Shown: piece after piece, positions 24,384-33,858 of the stretch
Numbering within the stretch: position 1 is the stretch's first letter
How the letters are laid out: each line of letters starts with the position of its first letter
Program-made: the position numbers and the translations under genes
Source of the DNA: Fimbriiglobus sp.
Lineage (GTDB): Bacteria; Planctomycetota; Planctomycetia; Gemmatales; Gemmataceae
DNA length: 43,925 nt
Assembly (NCBI GenBank): GCA_025459365.1
Contig: JALOQR010000003.1
Location: 1 to 43,925 of the forward strand
Direction: 5' to 3'
Notes under the pieces: model-generated
What the model was told of the DNA's origin: nothing
Database searches by the model: none
What the model saw: the letters and a program-made list of their open reading frames with translations, nothing else

Positions 24384-24710
24384 ATGAGTACCCAACTGGT
24401 GACGGTGGCAACATTCGACCTGCCGCACAAAGCCGACCTGGCGAAAGCGGCCCTGGAGGAAGCCGGCATCCGGGCCGAGGTGAACGATCGCGAAGTCGTC
24501 GCGATGGACTGGCTGCTGTTGAACGCGGTCGGTGGAATCAAAGTACAGGTCGCCGAGGAGGATGCCGAACAGGCGGCGACCGTGATCGAGCCGTTCACCC
24601 GACCAGGGGCGTTCGAGCAGGTGGTATCTGACGAGGAGTTGGAGCGACAAGCACTGGAGGCGGGTTCGCCGGACGAAGCGGATGAAGACCATCACGACCA
24701 ATCTCGCTGA
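24384..24710 (+). CDS. DUF2007 (putative signal-transducing) domain protein
   Basis: A 108-residue cytoplasmic protein. LVTVATFDLPHKADLAKAALEEAGIRAEVNDREVVAM and GGIKVQVAEEDAEQAATVIE follow the ferredoxin-like beta-alpha-beta pattern of DUF2007, a small module distantly like the PII proteins. The C-terminal 25 residues are acidic (DEADEDHHD). It begins a two-gene unit with mnmE, 12 bases upstream of it. The function of DUF2007 is not established. The pairing may reflect simple co-expression. Confidence 0.82.
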   Translation: MSTQLVTVATFDLPHKADLAKAALEEAGIRAEVNDREVVAMDWLLLNAVGGIKVQVAEEDAEQAATVIEPFTRPGAFEQVVSDEELERQALEAGSPDEADEDHHDQSR

Positions 24711-24722
24711 ACCGAGTTCGCC

Positions 24723-26045
24723 ATGACCCCGCACCCGGACGACACCATTGTGGCCCTCTCGTCTGCCCCCGGTGCGGGGTTGCGGGCGATCGTCCGCGTG
24801 AGCGGTCCCCAGACTGCTGAGGTGGTGAGGAGGGTGTTTGTTCCGGATGGTATGCCGCGAGACGGAGGCGAGCGCGGGCGGACCCTCACCCCCGGCCACC
24901 TCACCCTCTCCGGTGTCCACTCCCCGCTGCCGGCTGATCTGTACTTCTTCCGCGGGCCGAACACCTACACCGGGCAAGACCTCGCCGAACTTCACACCAT
25001 TTCCAGCCCCCCGCTGCTCGAACGGCTCATCGCTGATCTGCTCGCCGCCGGGGCACGCTCCGCCCAACCGGGCGAGTTCACCCTGCGGGCGTTCCTGGCA
25101 GGAAAGAAGGATTTGCCGCAAGCGGAAGCGGTGCTGGCCGTCATTGAATCGAAGACCGACGCCGACCTCCAAGAGTCGTTGAAACAACTCGCCGGTGGCG
25201 TCACACAGCCGCTCGCCACCCTTCGATCGGATCTGCTCAACTTGCTCGCGGACGTGGAAGCCGCCCTCGATTTTGTCGACGAAGATATCGAGTTCGTGTC
25301 GAAGCGGGACACACTCCTGCGGATCTCGGCCGCGCTCGCCCACCTGACGAACTTGAACCGTCAACTCGACGGCCGCACAGTCAGCGGCCGAACCATTCGC
25401 ATCGCCCTGGTGGGCGAGCCGAACGCTGGCAAGAGCAGCCTGTTCAACGCCCTGGCTGGGAACCCTGCGGCACTGGTGAGTGATATCCCCGGTACCACCC
25501 GCGACTACCTGACCGCCGTCATCGAGTTGAACGGGATTCAGGCCGAATTGATCGACACCGCCGGCTGGCAAACGGCCACCGACACCATCGAAGCCCAGGC
25601 GCAGCAACTCGGACGCGAGCAAGGCGATCGTGCCGATCTGGTGCTGTGGTGCGTGCCTGTGGGGGAAACGCCAGGGCAACCGCCCAGTGGAGACGTGATC
25701 CTGGTCCGAACGAAGGCAGACCTGGTCGCCGGAATTGCAGACAAAGGGTACGTGTCGGTTGTCACCGGTGCCGGGCTGTCGGAGTTCGAGGAACTCCTTG
25801 CCGAGAAACTCACCACCCTTGCCCGTTCGCCGCTCGCCCCGAGTCAGGCCCGTTGTCGGGCGCACGTCGCATCGGCCCTGACGCACCTCCGCTCGGCTCA
25901 TGCTCATTGTGTCGCCGACGACCCACCCGAGTTACTCGCACTCGCGCTCCGGGCCGCCCTCGATCAGATCGGCGAGATGGCCGGGGCGGTGTACACGAAC
26001 GACTTGCTCGACCGCATCTTCAGCCGCTTCTGCATCGGGAAGTGA
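24723..26045 (+). CDS. mnmE: tRNA modification GTPase MnmE
   Basis: A 440-residue protein, close to the usual 450-460. MnmE with MnmG adds the carboxymethylaminomethyl group at U34 of certain tRNAs. The N-terminal formyl-THF-binding domain opens with [22 protein letters not shown] and continues with [14 protein letters not shown] and [30 protein letters not shown]. The G domain, inserted in a helical domain, has G1 GEPNAGKS at 231-238, G2 GTTRDY, G3 DTAGW and G4 RTKAD in place of NKxD. The end is FCIGK, the conserved C-terminal motif with the essential Cys. The protein belongs in the cytoplasm. No mnmG is nearby. The G4 motif variant TKAD is within the range seen for the family. Confidence 0.97.
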   Translation: MTPHPDDTIVALSSAPGAGLRAIVRVSGPQTAEVVRRVFVPDGMPRDGGERGRTLTPGHLTLSGVHSPLPADLYFFRGPNTYTGQDLAELHTISSPPLLERLIADLLAAGARSAQPGEFTLRAFLAGKKDLPQAEAVLAVIESKTDADLQESLKQLAGGVTQPLATLRSDLLNLLADVEAALDFVDEDIEFVSKRDTLLRISAALAHLTNLNRQLDGRTVSGRTIRIALVGEPNAGKSSLFNALAGNPAALVSDIPGTTRDYLTAVIELNGIQAELIDTAGWQTATDTIEAQAQQLGREQGDRADLVLWCVPVGETPGQPPSGDVILVRTKADLVAGIADKGYVSVVTGAGLSEFEELLAEKLTTLARSPLAPSQARCRAHVASALTHLRSAHAHCVADDPPELLALALRAALDQIGEMAGAVYTNDLLDRIFSRFCIGK

Positions 26046-26048
26046 ACT

Positions 26049-26738
26049 TCAGGCACAAAACGCTGGCAATTGCCGTGGAGGGCGATACTCGGTGAAGAAC
26101 ACCCCACGAATGTTCGGCCCTTCACAACTGTGCGACACCATCCGCGGTTCGTCGGGGTTCGCGACATTCCACTTCAACATCGCCGTATCGTCGCCGGGGT
26201 AGTTCGGGTCGTAGATGTGAACCGTCAATTCGTCGCCAACCAGGTCGTACCCGTAGGCAAGGACTTGATGATTCAGGCCGAGCTTCGCCACACTCCAGCC
26301 AGTCTGTTTGACAAGCCCCAGCGGAACGAGTTGCCCAGCCTCCAATTGCTCGCGGATCTTGGGCCACTCATTCTCGATCATCAAACTCGACACCCCACGT
26401 CGGACCCGCACACCACATACGAACATCGATCCATCCGGCCGGCGTTGCCAGTCCCAGTACTTCGCCCACGCGAATGGCAGCCCCCAACTGGTAAACAACC
26501 GCCGGCAGAAATGGCGGAACAACGGCTCGGTCGGCTCCTGTGGGATTGCCCTGACCCTGGCGTAAAACAGGTCGGCGGCGGTGAAAATCATGCCCCCACA
26601 CAGCCCACGGGTCGCGTCGGCGAACCGCACTGGCCCCAGCGGGGTGTCGAACAGGAAGAATGGCCGATCTGGGGGAAAACTGTTCGGGAACGGGAACCCG
26701 TTCTCGCTCGGGCGGAAGCCGGGGACGCGGACTCTCAA
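26049..26738 (-). CDS. C39-like cysteine-peptidase-fold protein
   Basis: A 229-residue protein without a signal peptide. ADATRGLCGGMIFTAADLFYAR places Cys47 at the start of a helix after a Gly-Leu, LNHQVLAYGYD supplies His157, and HIYDPNYPGDD (Asp177, Asn179) completes a papain-like arrangement. The GLCGGM plus NHQVLAYGYD plus YDPNYP pattern is widespread in bacteria and fungi in proteins of unknown role. The start is a TTG at 26738, which has GAGG close by; an alternative start inside is possible. It lies 41 bases after the acyl-CoA dehydrogenase and converges with mnmE with a gap of three bases. I infer a cysteine peptidase or amidase fold without knowing whether it is active. Confidence 0.7.
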   Translation of the reverse strand: MRVRVPGFRPSENGFPFPNSFPPDRPFFLFDTPLGPVRFADATRGLCGGMIFTAADLFYARVRAIPQEPTEPLFRHFCRRLFTSWGLPFAWAKYWDWQRRPDGSMFVCGVRVRRGVSSLMIENEWPKIREQLEAGQLVPLGLVKQTGWSVAKLGLNHQVLAYGYDLVGDELTVHIYDPNYPGDDTAMLKWNVANPDEPRMVSHSCEGPNIRGVFFTEYRPPRQLPAFCA

Positions 26739-26779
26739 GACCTCACCCCCTGGCCGCCTCTCCAGATTGAAGAGCGGAT

Positions 26780-27964
26780 TTACTTGAACGCCTCGAACTC
26801 TTTCCCGAGCAGGCTACTGGCAATCTTGAGTTTAAGGATTTCGTCAGTCCCTTCGTAGATCCGACAGACCCGCGTGTCCATCAGGTGCCGGCCGGGGCGG
26901 TACAGAGTACTCCACCCTCGTCCGCCGAACACCTGCACAGCACGGTCGGCGGCGTCCCAGGCCGCGTTGGTGATGTAGAACTTCGCCTTCGCTGCAAGGA
27001 TGTCGGCCTCGCTGGCCAGTTTTTTATCCGCTGGGTTCTCCTTGTAAGCTTGCAACGCCGCTGCAGCCTGTACAAGCAACGGCTCACTGCTGCACCGGGC
27101 CATCTCGATCATGGCGATGTGGTCCTGCACGAGTTGGTGCTTGGCGATCGGCTTACCGTGCTGGCTGCGAGCCTGCCCATATTCCAGCACCTCGGCCAAA
27201 CAATCTTCGATGACGCCGAGGCAACCGGCCGCCACGCTCAACCGCCCGCTCACCAGCGTTCCCATGGCGATGCGAAACCCGTCGCCCTCCTCGCCGAGCA
27301 GGTTTTCCCGCGGCACTGCCACTTCGGTCATTTCAAACATGGCCGTGTTACTGCTGTACATGCCCATCTTGGCGGTCAAGTTCTCGACGGTGAAGCCCGG
27401 TGTGTTCGTGTCGACCACGAACGCCGAGATCCGCCGGCCTGGTCCTTCTGGTACGTCTGCCGGGTAGGCGAACACCACGATGGCGTCGGCAATCCCGCCA
27501 TTGGAAATCAGGTACTTCACTCCACTCAGGCGATAGCCGTCGGCCGTCTTGGTGTAGGTGCTGGTCATCTCGCGGGGGTTGCTGCCGGCGTCGGGTTCGG
27601 TCAGTCCGAAGGCGAGGACCTTCTCTCCGCGAACCGCCGCGGGCAGGTACTTCCGCTTCAACCCCTCACTCCCCCACGTTTGGATGGGGTACGCCCCGAT
27701 GCTCAGGTGCCCGGAGAAGAACGTCCGCACCCCGGTGCCCTCGCGGCCGATGCGAACCAGTGCTTTGAAGTAACTCACGGCATCCGCACCACGGCCACCG
27801 AAGACCGGATCGATGTTCATGCCGAGAAGATTGTGCTGCTTGGCCAGCGGTACGAGTTGGTCGTTGAATCGGTGCTCGACGTAACACAATTCCTCGACTG
27901 GGCGAATGGCCTCGCAGAAGGCATTGGCATCGGCGGCGAGCGCCGCAGCGTCAAAGTGCGACAT
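26780..27964 (-). CDS. Acyl-CoA dehydrogenase
   Basis: A 394-residue FAD enzyme of the acyl-CoA dehydrogenase family, which oxidises an acyl-CoA at the alpha-beta bond. FAD-binding signature GLTEPDAGSN lies near 135, and the second signature RIYEGTDEILKLKIA near the C-terminus contains the Glu used as catalytic base in MCAD-type enzymes (YEGT). Domain order is all-alpha, beta, alpha. The ATG at 27964 follows GAGGG at five bases and agrees with family length; an ATG 36 bases upstream also exists. No other beta-oxidation gene is near, so substrate class (branched, short or glutaryl-like) cannot be assigned. It may be co-transcribed with the C39-like gene. Confidence 0.93.
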   Translation of the reverse strand: MSHFDAAALAADANAFCEAIRPVEELCYVEHRFNDQLVPLAKQHNLLGMNIDPVFGGRGADAVSYFKALVRIGREGTGVRTFFSGHLSIGAYPIQTWGSEGLKRKYLPAAVRGEKVLAFGLTEPDAGSNPREMTSTYTKTADGYRLSGVKYLISNGGIADAIVVFAYPADVPEGPGRRISAFVVDTNTPGFTVENLTAKMGMYSSNTAMFEMTEVAVPRENLLGEEGDGFRIAMGTLVSGRLSVAAGCLGVIEDCLAEVLEYGQARSQHGKPIAKHQLVQDHIAMIEMARCSSEPLLVQAAAALQAYKENPADKKLASEADILAAKAKFYITNAAWDAADRAVQVFGGRGWSTLYRPGRHLMDTRVCRIYEGTDEILKLKIASSLLGKEFEAFK

Positions 27965-28089
27965 GGCACCCTCGGGAAGAGTCGGTATTGCGATACCCAA
28001 ATTCTACCCGCTCACCCGAAGTCGTGTAACGGGTGCAAGAACTCGCGGCATCGATACGTAGGATAACCGTCCGCCTGGAGTCAGCTTGC

Positions 28090-28920
28090 ATGCCGACCTT
28101 TTCTGAACGGCTCACCGAGACCGTCTCGCGCTACGGCCCGCTCTGCGTCGGCCTCGACCCGCGGATCGACATGCTCCCCCGTGAGTACGAAGAATTGTCG
28201 CCGGTCGATGCCATTGAGCGGTTCTGCTTGAAAGTCCTCGACCTTGTGCGGCCGTACTGCGGGGTGGTGAAGCCGCAGGCGGCGTTCTTTGAACTGCTCG
28301 GCGGGGGCGGGTTCGAGGCGATGGACACGGTACTCAAGCTGGCCCGCGAGAAGGGGTTCGTCACCATCCTCGACGGCAAGCGAGGCGACATCGCCAGCAC
28401 CGCGACCGCCTACGCCGAGGCCGCCTTCGGCCCGACCTGGGACGCCGACGCGGTGACGGTCAACCCGTACATGGGGTATGACGCGGTCGAGCCGTTCCTG
28501 GCGGTTGGGCGGAAAGCCACGCCAGCCCGCGGGGTGTTCGCCCTGGTGCGGACGAGCAACCCGGGCAGTAGGTTGTTCCAGAACCTCCAGTGCGAGGGGA
28601 AGCCACTGTACCGCCACGTGGCCGAGGCGGTCGGCGAGTGGAACCACGCCTACGGCGACGTGGGAGCGGTGATCGGGGCGACCAACCCGGCCGAGTTGAA
28701 GGAACTGCGGGCGGCGGTTCCGGACGTTTGGTTCCTGGTGCCGGGGTACGGCGCCCAGGGCGGAACGGCGGCGGACGTGAAGGCGGCGTACTGGCCATCC
28801 GGCGGTGGGGCGATCGTGAACAGCAGCCGCGGGGTGGTGTTTCCCTACCACCGCGACGACCCCGACTGGGAGTTGAAGGTGATCAACGCCGCCATGAAGG
28901 CCCAGGCGGAGTTGAAGTAG
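28090..28920 (+). CDS. pyrF: Orotidine 5'-phosphate decarboxylase
   Basis: A 276-residue enzyme for the last step of UMP synthesis: OMP to UMP plus CO2. The catalytic segment is TILDGKRGDIASTATAY near 93-107, with the Asp-Lys-x-x-Asp pattern provided by D95, K97 and D100 as in type-2 OMPDC. Other conserved parts are CVGLDPRID at 19-27, KPQAAFFE at 61-68, NPYMG near 123, and the phosphate-binding VPGYGAQGG and NSSRGVVFP. The ATG at 28090 is used since family sequence begins there. The gene is transcribed alone and is convergent with the M48 peptidase gene. It is a long (type 2) form, common in planctomycetes and mycobacteria. Confidence 0.96.
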   Translation: MPTFSERLTETVSRYGPLCVGLDPRIDMLPREYEELSPVDAIERFCLKVLDLVRPYCGVVKPQAAFFELLGGGGFEAMDTVLKLAREKGFVTILDGKRGDIASTATAYAEAAFGPTWDADAVTVNPYMGYDAVEPFLAVGRKATPARGVFALVRTSNPGSRLFQNLQCEGKPLYRHVAEAVGEWNHAYGDVGAVIGATNPAELKELRAAVPDVWFLVPGYGAQGGTAADVKAAYWPSGGGAIVNSSRGVVFPYHRDDPDWELKVINAAMKAQAELK

Positions 28921-28927
28921 GTTGGCC

Positions 28928-28973
28928 CGCTCTCGGTGGCCGAGGGAGTTCGATCCACTGTCGTTGAGAGCGG
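28928..28973. terminator. Stem-loop between pyrF and the M48 peptidase gene
   Basis: CCGCTCTC (28928-28935) pairs with 28966-28973, and the interior has a second small stem CTCGG/CCGAG. The stretch after it, GCGGACCCCGGCTTGCC, resembles half of the inverted-repeat family at 3026-3088. Confidence 0.5.
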
Positions 28974-29010
28974 ACCCCGGCTTGCCATTTCCCGCATTGA
29001 CCAGAACACT

Positions 29011-31155
29011 TCACGCAGTCGGTTTGGCCTGTTTGAACCCCTTCGTGATCAAGAAGCGGGCAGCAATGTCGTCCTGAAGCGTCAGGATTTGCCCGAGGCT
29101 CTTGAAGTGCAGACGCGACGACTTGCGGGCCACCTCTGAGAGCTGGCGAAAGAGTTTATCAATCCACTTACCGCTCACCCCGCTCTCGCCAGCCTCGCGA
29201 ATCAAGTCTTCGTCGAGCAGGAACTCGGCCAAGCGCTCTCCTTCCTCGAAGTTCTTCATCGCCGGCATGTTGATCTCGCGGGCTTCGCGGAGCAGCACTT
29301 TCAGCCCCTTTCGGGCCTCGCGGAACACGTGTAATGTTTCGGTGGTGTGGGCGGCAATCACCTGTTGCGGGGCGTTGCCACTCTGCATGGCGTTGTAGAT
29401 CGCGAGGTACATCTCGGCCTCGTTGAAGTGCCCCTCGGCCGTCTTGCAGATGCCCTGTACCGCCATGTGGAAGCGGTAGCGGTTGGTCAACTCATAGTAG
29501 GCGTCGTGGTCCACCCGGTAGCTCATCTGCACGAACACGAGGTACACCCGCCGGTCGAATGTCCCGAACCAGTCATAGAGGTCTTCGCGGTCCCGCTCCA
29601 GGTCCTTGATCTTCCGCTTCATTTTCTTCGTCAGTTCGCCGTCGTTGTTCTTGCGGAGGCGGCGCAGTTCGTCGTTCACGTCCTTCAACTCATCCACCTT
29701 GTCCTGGAGGCCGCCGTACAGTTTCTCGTACACGTTCGCCAGCCGGGCGTCCTCCCACGGTTCCTTGCGGATCAACTCGTCGAGGTCGTCGAGGTCGCCC
29801 GGTCGCAGGTACCGCCCGCTATCGTAGGCTCCCTGATATCGCTCGTCGTAGGTGGTTTCGTGGTGTTCGTCGTCGATGAACTTCTGCACCACTTTCGGGT
29901 CGTCGAGCGGGGTACCTTTCTTGATCAGCCCGATCGCCCGGTACATCTTGTACGTGAGCCGTTCCCGTAACTCGACTGGGTTGTCGAACAGAATCCAGGC
30001 GCTACGGTTGTCGTCGTCGGCCGGTACGAACGGGCTTTTCACATGTTCCTCCCGCTCATGCATTGGCGGGTGGTAGTCGTCTTCCGGGTGGTCCTCCTCG
30101 GCGTCCTCGTCGAACACCTGCACGCGCTTGCCGTGGTGCGGCGTGTCGAGTTTTGGGGGCTTGCCGTACTCCGGGTCTTTTTTCTGCCGCCGCAAGATGT
30201 CGCCAGCGGCGTGCTGGTGATAGAAGAGGTCGGCGGTGAACAGCTTGTGATCGGCGGCTTTCGTCAGGTCGGAGAGGGCATGGCTGAATGTCTCGTCGGC
30301 CACGCGGGCGCGGAACAGGCCGTGGACGATGGCGTTGCTTCCGGCCATGGCCGCGGCCACCCGGTCGGCGTGAAACTCCGCCTCGCGGGCCAGTTTGTGC
30401 TGGAGATCGCCGTAGAACTTGGCGGTGAGCCACAGCGGGAAGCGGATGACCCAGACGAACGCGTACAGCAGTATGCCGAAGAGGTTGCCGTTTCGTTTCA
30501 GCCGCTCGGCGAATCGGTCGATGGTACCGTGCCCGCGGATCATATTCCCGAGGATCACCGCTGCCCGATTGGTGTACACACTCGCTCCGCCGTGTTGGGC
30601 GAAGTGCCCCAGTTCGTGGGCTAGTACCGCCTTGAACTCGCTCAAGGTCAGCAGGTTGATCAGCCCAATGCCGACCCGCAACTCCCGCTTCGGCTTCGCG
30701 AACAAGTTCACCAGCCCGAGCGGGGTGAGGGCGGCCGCATTCGCCTCCGGGAACACGTGAACCTTGTACGGTTCGTCCACACCCAGTTCGCTGCTCAACC
30801 GCTGGATGAAGGCGAACAACTTCGGGTGGTCGTCCTCCGTCACTTCGATCATCAATTCTTGCTTCTCCACCTCCGTCTTGGCGAAGAATCCGCTCACCAG
30901 GTAAACGAACACACCCAGGCTGAGCAGGGCCAACGGGAACCCCGCGCAACAGAACCAGCCCTTGATGCCAGCAGCGGTAAACCACACGACTGCCGTGCCC
31001 GAAGCGAACACCATCGCCAGATACACCATGAACACCACATACACCCACACCAACAGCCAGTTCTGCTTGGAGCGGTACTCGGGGGAGTAGTCGGTGTAGC
31101 CCTCGGGTACGTCGTCCGGGCTGGGTGGGTACGGCACGTCGGCGGACCGAGCCAT
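29011..31155 (-). CDS. Large M48-family membrane metallopeptidase
   Basis: A 714-residue protein starting at ATG 31155; the upstream part is antisense to another gene. Two or three membrane helices lie near 32-62 and 66-92. The zinc site is HELGH with His180, Glu181 and His184, and Glu260 in REAEFHADRVA is the third ligand, as in HtpX/Ste24-type M48 peptidases. The remaining 440 residues are largely helical and highly charged, with coiled-coil segments (for example LRRLRKNNDGELTKKMKRKIKDLERDREDL), and have no hit I can name. HtpX-like proteases clear damaged membrane proteins. The long C-terminal part is typical of planctomycete versions and may handle substrates. The gene is divergent from a class V aminotransferase. 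Confidence 0.9.
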   Translation of the reverse strand: MARSADVPYPPSPDDVPEGYTDYSPEYRSKQNWLLVWVYVVFMVYLAMVFASGTAVVWFTAAGIKGWFCCAGFPLALLSLGVFVYLVSGFFAKTEVEKQELMIEVTEDDHPKLFAFIQRLSSELGVDEPYKVHVFPEANAAALTPLGLVNLFAKPKRELRVGIGLINLLTLSEFKAVLAHELGHFAQHGGASVYTNRAAVILGNMIRGHGTIDRFAERLKRNGNLFGILLYAFVWVIRFPLWLTAKFYGDLQHKLAREAEFHADRVAAAMAGSNAIVHGLFRARVADETFSHALSDLTKAADHKLFTADLFYHQHAAGDILRRQKKDPEYGKPPKLDTPHHGKRVQVFDEDAEEDHPEDDYHPPMHEREEHVKSPFVPADDDNRSAWILFDNPVELRERLTYKMYRAIGLIKKGTPLDDPKVVQKFIDDEHHETTYDERYQGAYDSGRYLRPGDLDDLDELIRKEPWEDARLANVYEKLYGGLQDKVDELKDVNDELRRLRKNNDGELTKKMKRKIKDLERDREDLYDWFGTFDRRVYLVFVQMSYRVDHDAYYELTNRYRFHMAVQGICKTAEGHFNEAEMYLAIYNAMQSGNAPQQVIAAHTTETLHVFREARKGLKVLLREAREINMPAMKNFEEGERLAEFLLDEDLIREAGESGVSGKWIDKLFRQLSEVARKSSRLHFKSLGQILTLQDDIAARFLITKGFKQAKPTA

Positions 31156-31261
31156 CGGCGACCTCGACTGAACACGGGGCGGGAAACGGCGCCCGCAGCG
31201 ACGATCAAGATAAGTTAACCCGGCCCCCGCCTGCAAGGGGCGAAGCGTCACCGAGGTCCCC

Positions 31262-32479
31262 ATGCCCGACTGGTCCGCCGTCCGCCGACTCGTGCCGCTC
31301 GACCCGACCGTCACCATGCTCAACACCGGATCGTTCGGGCCGACCCCGGCGCCGGTGTTCGACCACGTGACCGAGCTACGCCGACAACTCGCCGCCGGGC
31401 CGACCGACTTCTTCATCCGCCGGGTGCCACCGCTACTGTGGGAGAGCCGCCACCGCACCGCCGAGTTCCTCGGCACCAACCCCCACCGCCTGGTGTTCAC
31501 AACGAACGTGTCGGTGGCAATCAACATCGTGGCCGGTTCGCTCGATCGCCTCGTCGGCACCGGTGGCGAGATCCTGATGACCGACCACGAATACGGAGCG
31601 ATGGAGTGGACATGGGAGCGAGCCGCGAAGGCGTGCGGCCTGACGATCCGCACCTTCCGACTACCAACGATGGCGACCGACCCGGCCGCGATCGTCGCCG
31701 CCGCCGAAGCCGCGTTCAGCCCGAATACCAAAGTGTTTTTCTTCAGCCACGTCCTCTCACCGACCGGCCTTGTACTGCCGGCGAAGGAGTTGTGTGCCGC
31801 GGCCCGCCAGCGGGGCGTGCTCAGTGTGGTGGACGGTGCCCACGCCCCGGCGATGCTGCCCCTGAACATCACCGATGTCGGGGCCGACTTCTACGCCGGC
31901 AACCTGCACAAGTGGCTCCTCGCGCCGATCGGGTGCGGGTTTCTGGTCTGGCATCCGGGGATGGGCGAAAGACTCGAACCGCCGTTCGTGAGTTGGGGGT
32001 ATCACCCCGATCGCTACCGACCAGGAACACCGAACCTCACCGACCGCCCCGATCAACGAGACGATTTCGGGAGTACCCCTCGCACCCGCTTTCTGGAGTT
32101 CGACGGCACACGCGACGTCTGCCCGTGGCTGAGTGTGCCAGCCGCGATCGACTTCCAAGCGGAGTTGGGTTGGGATGCCATCCGCGTGCGGATGGCGGAG
32201 TTGGCGGAGTACACCCGGCGAGTGATCGGCGAGCGGCACGGGTTGAATCTGGCAACCCCGGCGGTGCCGGGGATGCACGGGGCGATGACGGCGTTCGAAC
32301 TGCCGGGTGGCGTGAACGCGGGGAAACTGCGGGCGGCGCTGTGGGATCGGCGGATCGAAATCCCAATCGTCGACCGCCCGGACCGGCTACTGCTCCGGGT
32401 GAGCCACCACTTCTACACCACCGAGGCCGAGATCGACGTGCTGAGCGACGCGCTGCCGGAGGTGTTGGCGGCCGGCTGA
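31262..32479 (+). CDS. Class V aminotransferase (isopenicillin N epimerase-like)
   Basis: A 405-residue PLP enzyme of fold type I. Conserved stretches are YLNTGSFG-like MLNTGSFGPTP near 19-29, FTTNVSVAINIVA near 79-91, SVVDGAHAPAM with Asp191 that binds the pyridine nitrogen and His194 stacking near PLP, and GNLHKWLLAP with Lys217 as the Schiff-base lysine. The pattern NLHKW is that of CefD-like and cysteine-desulfurase-like relatives. The catalytic cysteine loop needed for desulfurase activity is not evident. The likely reaction is transamination, epimerisation or beta-elimination; the substrate is unclear. It is followed by the copper/cytochrome gene on the same strand 57 bases later. Confidence 0.9.
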   Translation: MPDWSAVRRLVPLDPTVTMLNTGSFGPTPAPVFDHVTELRRQLAAGPTDFFIRRVPPLLWESRHRTAEFLGTNPHRLVFTTNVSVAINIVAGSLDRLVGTGGEILMTDHEYGAMEWTWERAAKACGLTIRTFRLPTMATDPAAIVAAAEAAFSPNTKVFFFSHVLSPTGLVLPAKELCAAARQRGVLSVVDGAHAPAMLPLNITDVGADFYAGNLHKWLLAPIGCGFLVWHPGMGERLEPPFVSWGYHPDRYRPGTPNLTDRPDQRDDFGSTPRTRFLEFDGTRDVCPWLSVPAAIDFQAELGWDAIRVRMAELAEYTRRVIGERHGLNLATPAVPGMHGAMTAFELPGGVNAGKLRAALWDRRIEIPIVDRPDRLLLRVSHHFYTTEAEIDVLSDALPEVLAAG

Positions 32480-32536
32480 AACCTCCCTCGCCCCGCCAGG
32501 GTACTCCCGTCAACCATCTCGTTGGGGGAACTCGCC

Positions 32537-33847
32537 GTGAGCCGCACGCTCGTCGCCCTCCTGCTGCTGTCGTCGGTCGCCGTCGCCGCCGACCCGCCCA
32601 CGTTTCACAAGGACGTCGCCCCGATCCTGTTCTCGCAGTGCGCCACCTGCCACCGCGACGGCCAGATCGGGCCGTTCCCGCTCCTCAAGTACGACGACGC
32701 CAAGAAGCGGGCCAAGCAGATCGCCCGCGTGACCGCCGACAAAGTGATGCCGCCGTGGAAGCCGGATGCCGGGCACATCGACTTCCGCGACGCCCGCATC
32801 CTGACCGACAAGCAGCTCAACACCCTGAAAGACTGGGCCGCCGCCGGAGCACCCGAAGGCGACCCGAAGGACGGCCCGCCGGTGCCGAAGTTCAAAGACG
32901 GCTGGCAGCTCGGCAAGCCCGACATCGTGCTGAAGATGGCCGAGCCGTTCACCGTGCCCGCGGAGGGGCGGGACATCTACCAGCACTTCGTCTTCCCCCT
33001 CGACATCAAGAAGGAAATCTACGTCGTCGGGGTGGAGTGCCGGCCGGGCAACCCGAAGGTGGCCCACCACGCGGTCGGCATCCTCGACACCAGCGGCGGG
33101 GCGCGGAAGATGGACGCCAAGCACGCCGGGCCGGGGTATCCGGGGCTGGACGTCGGGTTCATCCCGGCTGGGTTCACGCCGGGGTACGTCCCCGGCCAGA
33201 CGCCCCGGCGGATGAAGGAGGGGAGCGCCATCACCATCAAGCCGGGCACCGACTTCGTGCTGCAAATGCACTACCACCCGAGCGGGAAGGAGGAGAAGGA
33301 CCAGACCGAGATCGGCCTGTACCTGAGCGACAAGCCGCCGACCAACAACTCGGTAGTGGTGGCCATGGCGTCGGACGAGATCGACATCCCAGCGGGGGAA
33401 AAGGCGTTCAAGGCGAAGGACGTGTTCACCCTGCCGGCCGACATGGAGGTGGAGAGCATTTGGCCGCACATGCACTGCGTCGGCAAAACGGTGAACGTGA
33501 CGGCCGAACTACCCGACGGCAAAACGAAGGACCTTCTCCGCATCTCGGACTGGGACTTCAACTGGCAGGACACCTACGTGTACGCCAAGCCGCTCAGCCT
33601 GCCGAAGGGGACGAAGATCGTCGCCGAGTTCACCTGGGACAACTCGGCGGACAACCCGCGGAACCCGAACAGCCCGCCGAAGCGGATCAAGCTGGGCGAA
33701 GGCAGCCTGGACGAGATGAGCGGGCTGATCATCGGCGGGCAGGTGAAGACATGGCAGGACTCGCTCGCCCACTGGGGGGCGGTCATCGGCCACTACGCCG
33801 AGGTGAAGACGAAGGGGTGGGTGTACCAGCAGAAGGTGAAGAAGTGA
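32537..33847 (+). CDS. Secreted cytochrome c / copper type II monooxygenase-like fusion
   Basis: A 436-residue exported protein. The GTG at 32537 has GGGGGA seven bases upstream and opens a signal peptide (VSRTLVALLLLSSVAVAA). A cytochrome c domain follows: heme motif CATCH at 35-39 and a likely Met71 ligand in KVMPPW. The rest (about 145-430) resembles the two domains of peptidylglycine alpha-hydroxylating monooxygenase (PHM): His177-His178 in VAHHAVG as CuA ligands, HYH at 245-247 as CuB ligands, and HMH at 311-313, which may supply the Met ligand. PHM-type enzymes hydroxylate C-H bonds using copper and ascorbate. The heme domain could deliver electrons in place of ascorbate. The combination is common in planctomycetes and acidobacteria, function unknown. 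Confidence 0.87.
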   Translation: MSRTLVALLLLSSVAVAADPPTFHKDVAPILFSQCATCHRDGQIGPFPLLKYDDAKKRAKQIARVTADKVMPPWKPDAGHIDFRDARILTDKQLNTLKDWAAAGAPEGDPKDGPPVPKFKDGWQLGKPDIVLKMAEPFTVPAEGRDIYQHFVFPLDIKKEIYVVGVECRPGNPKVAHHAVGILDTSGGARKMDAKHAGPGYPGLDVGFIPAGFTPGYVPGQTPRRMKEGSAITIKPGTDFVLQMHYHPSGKEEKDQTEIGLYLSDKPPTNNSVVVAMASDEIDIPAGEKAFKAKDVFTLPADMEVESIWPHMHCVGKTVNVTAELPDGKTKDLLRISDWDFNWQDTYVYAKPLSLPKGTKIVAEFTWDNSADNPRNPNSPPKRIKLGEGSLDEMSGLIIGGQVKTWQDSLAHWGAVIGHYAEVKTKGWVYQQKVKK

Positions 33848-33858
33848 GTTGGATCAGC

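Noticed and set aside
23454-25907. An 817-codon frame on the minus strand that extends the 290-residue gene over mnmE
   Set aside because: The part beyond 24326 is antisense to DUF2007 and mnmE and has no coding features. The gene is taken to start at 24326.
29011-31872. A longer start for the M48 peptidase reaching into the aminotransferase gene
   Set aside because: The extension overlaps the class V aminotransferase antisense. The ATG at 31155 fits the family start and membrane helices.
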